Below are positions 50,628-59,745 of a stretch of DNA of 64,000 nt, one piece after another. The notes under the pieces were generated by a model, which saw only the letters and a list, made by a program, of their open reading frames with translations, had not been told where the DNA came from and did no database searches. How positions within the stretch are numbered: the first letter of the stretch is position 1; each line of letters begins with the position of its first letter. The stretch is taken from contig JALBYF010000019.1 in the NCBI GenBank assembly GCA_023212725.1, forward strand, positions 1 through 64,000, written 5' to 3'. The DNA comes from Tranzscheliella williamsii. Its lineage: Eukaryota > Basidiomycota > Ustilaginomycetes > Ustilaginales > Ustilaginaceae. The position numbers and the translations under genes were made by a program.

Positions 50628-52091
50628 TTAGGGGGAGCGGGAGGCGGCGAGGGCGGAGGCGAGGGTGGTGAGACGGATGGAGCTGGCGATCAGGGCGGTG
50701 GTGGCCTCGAGGGTGTCTTTGTTGGCGGTGGGGGCGGCGGCCTCGCAGGCGAGGAAGACGAGGTCGGCGGTGGCTGCGATGTATTCCCAGAACGAGCGGC
50801 GGAGGCGGCGGCGTGCGCGGCGGAGGTCGGACTCTGCGCGGAGGAGCGCCCGCTCGGTGGAGCGGAGGGGTGGTGGATGGTTGGGCTTGTCGATGGTGTC
50901 TGGGGTGGGGGTGGGTGGGGGGTGATGGCGGCGGAGGCTGGTGGCGGCTTCGCGGCCGATGTGGGTGCCGGTGAGGGGGGAGGTCCAGCCGAGCTGGTCG
51001 GTGGCGCGGACGATGCGGCGGTGGGCGGCGCGCACGTCGGCGCGCGCCGCACTGCGCTCCCCCCGCAGCACCGCCAGCGTCACCACCACCGAGCACAGCT
51101 GCAGCACCACTCCGACGCGCTCAATCCCGTTGCGCCGCCGCCGCGACAGCGTCCGCAGCCCCCACCGCTGCAGCCCCACCGCGCGCCAGAAGAGCCCACC
51201 ACCCGCCACCACCGCCGCCACCTCGCACGCCTCCCCCGCCGTCCCCAACGTCTCCGCCACCGCCTCCAACCCCCACCCGCCCCACAACCCCCGCCACCAT
51301 CCACGCTTGCCAACTTTGCCGACACAAGTACCCACTGGGGCGGTGCTGACGGGTTGGAGCCAGCCGGAAGCGGCAGGATGATGGGTGGGCTGGTCGTGTT
51401 CGCGGCGCGTCGTCGCGGCGTTGCGCGGCAGCGGCTGCCAGTGCTCCATGGCGCGCTCGGTGGCAGCGGTCAGCCAGCGCGCGATAAGAATCACTCGCCG
51501 CAGGTTGTCCACCGCCTCGCCGGCGGTGTAGATGCGCTGCATTGTCGCTGCGCGCGTCGGCTTGGAAAAGACCCAGCTGAGCAAGGTGCCCCCCGGCCGC
51601 AGCACCATCTGCGCGTACGTCCGCGGCTCGCGAAAGTGCAGCGACGAGTGCAGCACCAGCACCACGGCGTGCGCCAGCTGCAGCACCTGCTCCCGCCCCT
51701 CCCACGTCTTCATCACTCGCACCACCACCCCTCCCCCCCGACCCCACACCATCGACATCGCCCCCGGAACCCGGCCCCGCAGCCCCGGGCTAACCGTAAT
51801 CACATCCACCTCCCGCTCGCCATCCCACCCCGGACCCTGCTCCTCCGCATCTGCCCCCAAGTCCGCGTCCCACCGCTGCGGCACAAACGCCGTCACCGAG
51901 CCCGCATCCAGCACCCCTTCCGCGCCGTCCGAAGCTTCCTCGCTCCCCGCCCCAACGCTCGACCCCGACGACCCGCCCCGCAGCGACTCCACCTCCAGCT
52001 GCGACCGCATCCGCTCCCGCACCAAACCACCGCCTTCCGCTTCTGAACCCCAACTCCGCCTCGATGCAGAGCCGTCCGTCGCGCGCGTCAT
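50628..52091 (-). CDS. PEX11-like peroxisome proliferation protein
   Basis: 487 residues from the first ATG (MTRATDGSAS). The frame is open 33 codons further but only from a GTG. Blocks typical of PEX11 include KTWEGREQVLQLAHAVVLVL, VDNLRRVILIARWL, ACEVAAVVAGGGLFWRAVGL and, at the C-terminus, LRRSFWEYIAATADLVFLAC. Such proteins sit in the peroxisomal membrane, bend it through an amphipathic helix and promote division. The N-terminal ~120 residues are Ser/Gly/Glu-rich and disordered, and a His/Pro-rich linker interrupts the domain. Sequence is very GC-rich, producing long antisense shadows. The call rests on overall pattern rather than one diagnostic residue. Confidence 0.72.
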   Translation of the reverse strand: MTRATDGSASRRSWGSEAEGGGLVRERMRSQLEVESLRGGSSGSSVGAGSEEASDGAEGVLDAGSVTAFVPQRWDADLGADAEEQGPGWDGEREVDVITVSPGLRGRVPGAMSMVWGRGGGVVVRVMKTWEGREQVLQLAHAVVLVLHSSLHFREPRTYAQMVLRPGGTLLSWVFSKPTRAATMQRIYTAGEAVDNLRRVILIARWLTAATERAMEHWQPLPRNAATTRREHDQPTHHPAASGWLQPVSTAPVGTCVGKVGKRGWWRGLWGGWGLEAVAETLGTAGEACEVAAVVAGGGLFWRAVGLQRWGLRTLSRRRRNGIERVGVVLQLCSVVVTLAVLRGERSAARADVRAAHRRIVRATDQLGWTSPLTGTHIGREAATSLRRHHPPPTPTPDTIDKPNHPPPLRSTERALLRAESDLRRARRRLRRSFWEYIAATADLVFLACEAAAPTANKDTLEATTALIASSIRLTTLASALAASRSP

Positions 52092-52395
52092 TGCCGCCGT
52101 CCAGCGCGGTATGGGTGATGATCGTGGTGGACAGCCACAAGCAACAGGATGGAGGCCGTGCCCCTCATCTCCGCTTTCATACTCACTCACACTTCACAAA
52201 GTCGTGTTAGGTTGTTCACCAGTCGTGTCGTGTTAGGTTGTTTGCCAGTCCTGTTAGGTTGTCCAATTACTCTCGGCCGATAACGCCTGCCGAGGCCGCT
52301 GGCCTAACTCTCGGTAGCATGCTGGCTTATGGAAGGCTGGCATCGCTTTCGTTTCTATAGTACAGGGAGGTCGATGAGGGTAGTGGCAGGTCCGC
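52092..52395. other. intergenic with short repeats
   Basis: Upstream of the PEX11-like gene and 3' of uS17m. The only notable content is the TGTTAGGTTGT repeat listed separately. Confidence 0.5.
52205..52262. repeat. three copies of TGTTAGGTTGT
   Basis: Copies at 52205-52215, 52231-52241 and 52252-52262 within larger, partly conserved 21-26-bp units (the first two share TCGTGTTAGGTTGTTNNCCAG). They lie 115-190 bp upstream of the PEX11-like ATG, the right distance for clustered promoter sites. They do not match the telomere repeat. Confidence 0.75.
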
Positions 52396-52865
52396 TTACG
52401 ATGACTTCTGGGAGGGGGGGCGCGAAGTGGTGCCCTTGGCGATTTCGTTCTTGACCAGCTGCTCGATGCGCATCTTGTCCTTGTCGATCGCCGACATGAG
52501 GCTCTCGGCCTTGGCGCGGCGCGCCTCGGCCTCTGCCTCCGTGCCCACCTTGTCCAGCAGCGTGAACCGCTTCCGTGCCGACAGCGGGCGGCAGGCGGCT
52601 GCCACGATCTTGTCGCCCACCGACAGCGCGTCCTTCTCGTCGTGCACGAGGTACTTCTTGTGTCGGATGTATGGCTGGAGTGCGCGCCAATACCGCCAAG
52701 AGACAAGTGCGAAACGTCAGCGAACGGCACAAGCAGACAAGCGCGAATGCGGATACCCACCTTGAGCAGCTTGGGATGGATCAGCCGCCTCTCCACCGTC
52801 ACCGTCACCGTCTTGGCCATGACGCCGGCCTTCGACACAATCCCTTCAATCGTCTGCACCACCAT
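52396..52865 (-). CDS. mitochondrial ribosomal protein uS17m
   Basis: Two exons on the minus strand, 52761-52865 and 52396-52674, with an 86-nt GT-AG intron (phase 0), give 127 residues. The joined sequence [27 protein letters not shown] is seamless, and [21 protein letters not shown] matches the S17 signature. The fold is an OB-type RNA-binding protein of the small subunit. The basic, short N-terminus and the long C-terminal extension (acidic/basic coiled segment ending QKSS) fit mitochondrial rather than cytosolic S17 (S11). It is divergent from TFC3. Confidence 0.9.
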
Positions 52866-53395
52866 CGCAAGCGTTCGATGTAGCCTACGAGGGAGAGCGA
52901 TAGTAGCTGCCTCGGTGAATCAGAGGCGTGTCCTGTGCTTGACCCTGCAGTGTCTACGCGTCTCGCGTGTAGGCCGTTGCTGCGCACTGGTTGCCTCGGA
53001 TGATGGCAGCCTCCGTCGTCGATGAAGAGCGGCAGGATCGAAATCAGAAGCTCAGAAGAAGCTCTCAGCTCTCCCGACCGAAAACCTTGCTTAGTAAGCC
53101 ACGCCGCACTCACCTTTCCATGTGTTAGATTGCATCTGGCTCGCCCTTCTCTTGGACCCTGAGATAAAGGCTCGTGCATACCGCCAACGCAGCTTGTCTT
53201 CTTCGCCGCTCTGCCTCCCTCTCCTCATCACGCGCTCACCACCATCCCCTTCAGTCGTCTGGCAGCGTCGCCCGATGTGGATGTATAGTGGCGCCCTGAA
53301 TCGTCGGAGCCCGGCCTTTCCACCGTAGCCTTCACGCCACTTATTCTCGCCGCGTGCTTCGCGCCACTTGTTCACACCACTTTGTCTGCCAAGCC
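52866..53395. other. divergent promoter uS17m / TFC3
   Basis: 530 bp between start codons. Nothing beyond short shadows was seen; no TATA element was assigned. Confidence 0.5.
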
Positions 53396-56300
53396 ATGTT
53401 GGACGAGCTGCTACATCACTGCATCGAAGAGATAGGCTTCGATGGCGAGGCCGGCACCGAGGTTCAGCGCTTGCACAAATTCATTGAGGACTTTCACCGA
53501 GAGCAGACGGCTCGCTTCGGCCTACCTGCCCAGCGCATCGATGACGACTACCATGCGTTTGTCTTCAAACATCTCCTCGCCCATCCAGACGTAGATGTCG
53601 GGCTGCATGTCCCCGGCGAGGCTCTTCAGCAGTCCGGTGCTAGTACTGTCAGACGAAAGGCCGAGCGTGGCGGGCTCGGAAGCAAAACCGAGGAGAATAC
53701 GGCTCCAGCCTCGGAGTTTGACTGGGTTGACATCTTGCCGCCCCACCAAGACTCTGAGCGCCTCAGCCTCGCCCATCTTCGCCAAGAACACGGAGATCGT
53801 CTCAGGCTCGTCCTCCGCGCTTCCGTCATCAAGCGCATGCTGCTCGGCCCCGGCGACTATGGCCTGTCCACCCCAAACTACCGCTTCTTACAGATCGTGT
53901 GTCGAGCCCGAGAGCAGGCCGTCAAAAGTGTCGACCTCGGCGCCCTCATGGGCTACGATCAAAAGACCGTCTTCTACCTAGCCAAGCGGCTTATCAACCT
54001 CGGCCTCGTCATCAAAGTCAAAGCACCAGAAACCGGTACTCTGGCCAGCTACTTTGTCGCCGCCAAGTTCCAGGACCGTTGCCCCATACTTCTCCAGCAA
54101 AAGAACGCGGGCATAGAGGCGGACATGGCAACCAACACTGCCGTGGCCTCCACGTCCAACAGTACGCTCGACCATGCACTTCCTACGACTGGCCTGACTG
54201 GCGATGACCAAGCGGCATCCGACGCTGACGATAATACGACTCTCGATCAAGACGATGATGCAGAGGTCGATACAATGGCTCCCACCGTCAAGATTGAGGA
54301 GCAAGAAAACGGAACAACAACGCCCTATTTCGAAACCGTCCCCGTCGACAACGTGCTAGTCTGGCTCTCCAGCCGCACGGAACTGGTACGTCTGCGTATC
54401 TATCTTCTCTGCAATCAGACAGCCTCCAAGGTCACTACCAGATTGCAGCTCTTGAAACGTATCGGTCTCGAAGAGGGCGCCAGAAGCCTAAAGAAGTCCA
54501 AGGCGTTCATTAGCGTGCTGGAGCATGCAGTGGTGGATGGTTATCTGCAGGTCGTCAAGCTTGTAGTGCCTCATACCACCGCCTCCTACAAGGGCCTGAG
54601 GATGACCACAAAAGGGGAGCAGGAGATGCACTCGCTCCTACAGGGCAACTTTGCCAATCCTCAAGACCAAGCTCGCATCCAAGCAGCGAAAAGCAAGAAT
54701 CTCCAATGGCGTCTCGACCTCGACCGCCGTGAGCCTCGTCTGCCGCGCCAAGTTACACTCGAGAGGTGGGTGCACGAAGAGATCGCTCGTGCTGGGGCAG
54801 CAGGTCGAAGCCTCAGACAGCTCTGCGAGACACTTCACGGTACCGGTAACTTCAAACGGTTCCTCGAACAGATCGTCGCCCGCTCCGAAGACGCTGACGC
54901 CGACGCCTCCATGAGCGACCTCCGTATCCACAGTGTCCACGAACATAATGTACGAGTGCGAAGTACACGGTTCTTTAGCCACCATGCATGGGTCCTGCAA
55001 TGTGCCAACGAAGGCTACCTGCAGGAAGAAGACCGGGCCTTGCTCGAAGGTGCTGGTGGCGTCTCGTCGTTACAAGACAAGACACCTGCCTGGACAAACG
55101 TGGACGAAGTTATCCAGCAGGTCAAAGCTCTTTCCAGCGAGCTGTACAGCCCCGCCGCGACTCCCGGGACAGGTGCCAGACGCGGCCGACCTCCAAAGAG
55201 GCCCCTGCAAGACGATTCAGAAGCCCCAGTCACGCCCAAACGGCGTGGCCGCCCTCCCAAGGCTTCCACATCCTCCCTCGCCCAGGAGGCCGTCCCGCTC
55301 TCCCCAGCTACACCACCGCCGTCGTCACCGAGTCGTTTTCCCTTGCCACCGGAAACACCTATGTCGGACGTTGCTGATGCAGAGGGCATGCCAGAGACGC
55401 CGGCCGCCAGCGCTTTGAAGCGGAGAAGCACGCGCTCTATGCGAGACCCTAGCCCCACCGCACCAACAATGACGGCAGCCAGCGAGGATGGCGATGTGGT
55501 TCCCCACCAGCCGGAAGCCCAAGAACCCGCCCATGTGTCCGACGCAACGACTTCGCGTGTGGAAGACCTGATGAAAAAACACAACGTCAAGCCGGAGCCA
55601 TTGTCCTCGATGACGACGCCGGATAACAAGCGCGCCTCGACACTGTTGATCCCCACGACGTCGGATCGCAAAGCCAAGACAAACCTGTCCCGACTTCGCA
55701 GCGCCCATGCCCTCGTCCAGTGCGTCAAGCATCTAGGCGGAGCGATGGACACACTTTCCATACCCAGGGAGCTGGCAGCTTTTGTCGAAAAGCATGGCTT
55801 TGCGTCTGACTCGCAGCTGACCAATCTACGCGACAAAAAGGTCCGCGAGAGGGCCCTCAAGGCTGCCGTCGATGACGGTCTCCTCCGCCGCACATTCATT
55901 CGCTTGAAGAGCCCCGGTGCATCTCATGCGCAGCGCCAGATCATCTACCTTCCGGAGCTGGGTGCCGCCGATTTGCAGACATACTGCGATGCTGTCAGCG
56001 AGGGGAAGGCTGGCTGGATCCCCGAAAGACCCAGCTACTCTACCGCCCTCACGATGACCACGGATGATGTCTCGATCGACATGTCCGACTCGCTTAGAGT
56101 GCCCGCCCACAAGCCATGGCATTCCTCCGAACCGTTCGTGGTCAACGACCTTCCATCGGAACCTGCGCTGATCGAGTCGTTGCGAAATCATTTCTTCAAC
56201 GTGCCTACCGTCCTCAACCAGTATCTGGGCTATATTGGAGGCTCGATGCTGAGATTGAAGGCCTTCCACAAGGCGTGTGCTCAGGCCATCTCGGAGAGGC

Positions 56301-59300
56301 AGCCTGATATCTCGCCTGGCTCGCCACCCACCATTCCGCTGTCGTACTTTTGGACCGAGGCTCCACTGGACCTCTACCTTGGCCTCGTTTCCATCCGGGC
56401 GCCAACTCGCGCAATCGAGGAGGCAGCTATGAGCCAGCAGCTGCGCTCGCTCAGTATCAATCAGCAGCCTGAAGAAGTGAAGGCCGGCCTGGCGTTGGGG
56501 GCGACAAGGTTGGACGAGGTCCGCATCGTGTTCTACAGCCTCGCCTCACAGCTATCCGACTTTGGCATCGCAAGATTGCACGATCAGAGCCCTGAGCCGG
56601 CTGGTATCAGGGCCGACCCGAATGTCGAGCTTTGCCAGCAGGTGCCGCTGTACGACTGGAGCTCCGAAGCTGACAACAAGCCGTTGCTCGAGGTACTGGA
56701 TATCGGCTTGGCCGCGACCCAGATCGACTTGTTCTGGGCCAAGACGCAAAGGCTCTGCCTCGCCAGGAAGAAGAACAACCTTGACCCTACAAGACTCCCC
56801 CTGTTGGGCCGCAGAGACGATGCGAACATTGAGACCACGGATCATCCCTCCGATCGCGCCACTGTTGCTGCAAAGATAGAGCATAGGCCGAACTGCGCAA
56901 AAGTGCCAGCGGATCTTCTCTCTAGCTTACAGGACGCCAAGAGCTGGCGAGCATACAACGTCATGAGGCCTTCGCAGACCCGCTTCTTGCTGCGGGTCCA
57001 GCCTTCCTCGCTTCCCTCGATCTCCAACGAACAGCTGGAAAAGCTCTCCTACATCTGCTTTGTGCCGCCAGATGTCATCTCGGCCTTCTTCGAGAGTCGG
57101 CTTGCCTCCCAGCAAGGCACAAACGACGGCTCGGCCCGCCGCCCGCTGCAGAGGGCGCTTCATCACAAATGGCCGCTCAAACTGTCCTCGGTCAGTCTGC
57201 CGGTGCATGTTTCCGTCCCCGCCACCGAGAAGCCCGCTTCGCAGCGTGGTAAGAGACGGTCAGGACAGGGGCAGGCCGAGCGCGAGAAGCAGGGGCGACT
57301 CGCTACGCTGCTCAAGGCACGGCAGCTGCGAGAGAGGCGCGAAGCGCACTTCCGCAGCATGTTCGAAGAAGCATTCGCCCTGGCGCCGGGGGCGGAGCCG
57401 CTGCGCGAAAAGGTCGAGCGCGCAATGCGCGGCATCCGGCGACGGTACATCGAGGGCGACGCGCGCTTCGACGACCGCGAGGTACGCAAGGCGGTCAACC
57501 GCGCCGTTGGCTCCGCGGCCGGCGTCCAGATCAAGATGCCACGCGTGCAGCGCACCAAGCCCAGCGCCGCTACGGCTGGCAGCCAAGACGCCGCCGCTGC
57601 CGGCACTACGGCGAATGGTAGACGCAACGAGGGCGACCGCGCCGCCACGGCCGAAGGCGGTCGCCGGCAGAGGAGATCCGGCGGCAGGAGGGCTGCAGTC
57701 CCGACAAACTACTGGACGCCCGCCAAGAAAGAGCTCCTCCGAGACGCCACGGTGATCCTGCGCGACCGCGACCGCGCAAGGGGCTCCGGCAGGACCGACT
57801 GGAGCGCCCTGCTCCAGATCCTCGAGCCCGCCGAGCGGGCCAAAGCGAAGGGCTTCGTCTTGGCCCAGTGGCGGATGCAGCACAACAAGATGCGCTACGT
57901 CTACGGCGAGGACAGCTACCTGTCCGCCCTGGAGCGCAAGTGGTCCTCGCTTGCGCACACCGCGCGGGCGAGCGGAGCACTGCACGACCCGCAGTTTCCG
58001 TCGCCGAACGACTTTGACCTGGCCGCCCAGATCGAGTACCTGCGTTCGCACGTCGACAAAAACCAAGTGCAGGACTCCCTATCGAAGTCAGCGACCAAGG
58101 ATCCCCTGCCGATCAGCCTGACGGCCGAGACCGACTTTACCAAGGGATGGGAGGACGAGTTCCAGATTGAGCCTGTCGAGAGGAGATTCGATGCCTACTT
58201 CACCAACGAGGTCGGCATGATCGGCCGGCGCTTCGAGGCACTGCTGAGCAGCGCGCTGGGCATCCAGACGCCCACCGTTGTTGCGGCCGAGGCCTCAGCA
58301 AGTGCTCCGAGCCCAGACTTTGAGGCGCAAACGGAACTTGTAAAACGACAAATGGCGGAATGGGCCGTCCGGATCGTCATCTCGACCGACGACGAGGGCG
58401 CGAAGCTCGAGCGGGCCGGCGACGAGCCGTCGGCCGAGGCAGAGGCGTCGGCGATAGAGCGTGTCAAAACCGAGTTCTGCAACCAGGTCGGCCCAGAGTA
58501 CATCGAAGCAGCCGTCGTTAGCCTGCTGGACAAGAAGGTGATCCGCGCGCTCAGCACCGAGATCGCAGTGCGGCGCAAGCCGGGGACGAACTTTGCCTTT
58601 ACCGACGAGTTTCTGCGTCTGCTGCCGGATGCGAGTGCCGGGACCAAGCTGGCGCTGCCGGAGCTGCGTGGGGTGCTGGAGCGAAAGCGGGAACGGCTGG
58701 CGGCGAGCGTGTCGGAGCCTCTGCTGGTGGAGCCGGTCGAGGAGGACGGGGATGCGGCGGCGCTGGTGATGCTGATGGACCGCGGGCTGGTGCGCGCACA
58801 GCTGGATGCGCGGCCCTACGAGGCGCTGCGCCAGCACCATGCGTTCAACGCGCGCATCCTGAACGACGACGACCTCGAGGCGTTCCTGCATGTTTCCGCC
58901 ACGGCCGGGGCGGTGGAGCTGGCGGTGGGGGCGACGGATGTGGTGCCTGCGGTGCCGGAGGATGGGGTGCTGGGGTGGATCACGGGCGCGCCGGGCGATC
59001 TGCGCGCCGCCTGGGATGCGCGGTTCGACGATCTGCTGTCGGGGCTGGACGCCCAGGCGTGCGCGCGCCTGCGCACCCTGCGCCGCGTCCTGGTCCAGGC
59101 CGGCCCAGCCGGGGTTCCCGTCGACACCGCTGGCAGCATCACCGCCGACGACCTCGCCGTGCTGCTCGACGGCCCCGCTCCGGTCTGCTTCCTCTCGCCG
59201 CTCGCCGAGCGCGCCGTCCTCGTCGCCGCCCTCCACATCCGCCTCTACACCCTCCCCCTCCCCGCCGGCCCCGCGCTCCCGCACGCCTGGTCCGCCCTCA

Positions 59301-59551
59301 CCCCCCGCCCCTCCCCCTGGCGCCACCTCCTCGAACACACCATCCTCCTCGCAACCACCCGTCCAGGCACCAACCTCGTCGCACTCGCAGCCCGCCTCCC
59401 CGTCCCCTTCCCAGACCTCCGCGCCGCCGTGCGCACCCTCGCCGCCGCCAACATCCTCCGCTTCCACATCCACCCCCCCGCCTCCCCCGACCCCGCGCAC
59501 TGCTGCCTCTTCCCCGCCCGCTCCCGCCTCTGGGCCGGCTTCGCACAGTAG
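53396..59551 (+). CDS. TFC3: TFIIIC largest subunit TFC3 (B-block binding)
   Basis: 2051 residues in one exon, from ATG (MLDELLHHCIEEIGFDG); the frame is open upstream only from a GTG. The B-block-binding winged-helix region lies near 140-240 (LRLVLRASVIKRMLLGPGDYGLST then VDLGALMGYDQKTVFYLAKRL). Two AT-hook-like RGRPPK motifs sit at about 596-601 and 617-622 in a Pro/Ser/Thr-rich linker. More winged-helix-like segments follow. Tfc3/tau138 recognises the B box of tRNA genes and recruits TFIIIB and RNA polymerase III in the nucleus. The C-terminal third is Ala/Arg-rich, GC-rich and poorly conserved by eye. The name is supported by the N-terminal region and size. Confidence 0.85.
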   Translation: MLDELLHHCIEEIGFDGEAGTEVQRLHKFIEDFHREQTARFGLPAQRIDDDYHAFVFKHLLAHPDVDVGLHVPGEALQQSGASTVRRKAERGGLGSKTEENTAPASEFDWVDILPPHQDSERLSLAHLRQEHGDRLRLVLRASVIKRMLLGPGDYGLSTPNYRFLQIVCRAREQAVKSVDLGALMGYDQKTVFYLAKRLINLGLVIKVKAPETGTLASYFVAAKFQDRCPILLQQKNAGIEADMATNTAVASTSNSTLDHALPTTGLTGDDQAASDADDNTTLDQDDDAEVDTMAPTVKIEEQENGTTTPYFETVPVDNVLVWLSSRTELVRLRIYLLCNQTASKVTTRLQLLKRIGLEEGARSLKKSKAFISVLEHAVVDGYLQVVKLVVPHTTASYKGLRMTTKGEQEMHSLLQGNFANPQDQARIQAAKSKNLQWRLDLDRREPRLPRQVTLERWVHEEIARAGAAGRSLRQLCETLHGTGNFKRFLEQIVARSEDADADASMSDLRIHSVHEHNVRVRSTRFFSHHAWVLQCANEGYLQEEDRALLEGAGGVSSLQDKTPAWTNVDEVIQQVKALSSELYSPAATPGTGARRGRPPKRPLQDDSEAPVTPKRRGRPPKASTSSLAQEAVPLSPATPPPSSPSRFPLPPETPMSDVADAEGMPETPAASALKRRSTRSMRDPSPTAPTMTAASEDGDVVPHQPEAQEPAHVSDATTSRVEDLMKKHNVKPEPLSSMTTPDNKRASTLLIPTTSDRKAKTNLSRLRSAHALVQCVKHLGGAMDTLSIPRELAAFVEKHGFASDSQLTNLRDKKVRERALKAAVDDGLLRRTFIRLKSPGASHAQRQIIYLPELGAADLQTYCDAVSEGKAGWIPERPSYSTALTMTTDDVSIDMSDSLRVPAHKPWHSSEPFVVNDLPSEPALIESLRNHFFNVPTVLNQYLGYIGGSMLRLKAFHKACAQAISERQPDISPGSPPTIPLSYFWTEAPLDLYLGLVSIRAPTRAIEEAAMSQQLRSLSINQQPEEVKAGLALGATRLDEVRIVFYSLASQLSDFGIARLHDQSPEPAGIRADPNVELCQQVPLYDWSSEADNKPLLEVLDIGLAATQIDLFWAKTQRLCLARKKNNLDPTRLPLLGRRDDANIETTDHPSDRATVAAKIEHRPNCAKVPADLLSSLQDAKSWRAYNVMRPSQTRFLLRVQPSSLPSISNEQLEKLSYICFVPPDVISAFFESRLASQQGTNDGSARRPLQRALHHKWPLKLSSVSLPVHVSVPATEKPASQRGKRRSGQGQAEREKQGRLATLLKARQLRERREAHFRSMFEEAFALAPGAEPLREKVERAMRGIRRRYIEGDARFDDREVRKAVNRAVGSAAGVQIKMPRVQRTKPSAATAGSQDAAAAGTTANGRRNEGDRAATAEGGRRQRRSGGRRAAVPTNYWTPAKKELLRDATVILRDRDRARGSGRTDWSALLQILEPAERAKAKGFVLAQWRMQHNKMRYVYGEDSYLSALERKWSSLAHTARASGALHDPQFPSPNDFDLAAQIEYLRSHVDKNQVQDSLSKSATKDPLPISLTAETDFTKGWEDEFQIEPVERRFDAYFTNEVGMIGRRFEALLSSALGIQTPTVVAAEASASAPSPDFEAQTELVKRQMAEWAVRIVISTDDEGAKLERAGDEPSAEAEASAIERVKTEFCNQVGPEYIEAAVVSLLDKKVIRALSTEIAVRRKPGTNFAFTDEFLRLLPDASAGTKLALPELRGVLERKRERLAASVSEPLLVEPVEEDGDAAALVMLMDRGLVRAQLDARPYEALRQHHAFNARILNDDDLEAFLHVSATAGAVELAVGATDVVPAVPEDGVLGWITGAPGDLRAAWDARFDDLLSGLDAQACARLRTLRRVLVQAGPAGVPVDTAGSITADDLAVLLDGPAPVCFLSPLAERAVLVAALHIRLYTLPLPAGPALPHAWSALTPRPSPWRHLLEHTILLATTRPGTNLVALAARLPVPFPDLRAAVRTLAAANILRFHIHPPASPDPAHCCLFPARSRLWAGFAQ

Positions 59552-59745
59552 CCCCTCCGCACCATCCTCGAACTCGCACGCTCTAGCACCCACTCGCATC
59601 TGCCATCCAGCAGCAAGAACTGTGATCAACTCGAGTGTGCAGAAGCGCAAAGGGGCGGATATACGACTGGTTGGGAGTGCACCTGATTCGGCGGGAGGTA
59701 GGACGGCGCGAGGCAGCGGTGCGGCCGGTGCGAGGCGTGCGCGCG

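Noticed and set aside
50580..52046. 488-codon plus-strand ORF
   Set aside because: Antisense to the PEX11-like gene. The minus strand has the recognisable PEX11 blocks; this frame is Gly/Arg/Pro low complexity.
52205..52262. Telomere-like TTAGG units
   Set aside because: The repeated unit is TGTTAGGTTGT with irregular spacing, not a TTAGGG array, and it lies between housekeeping genes.
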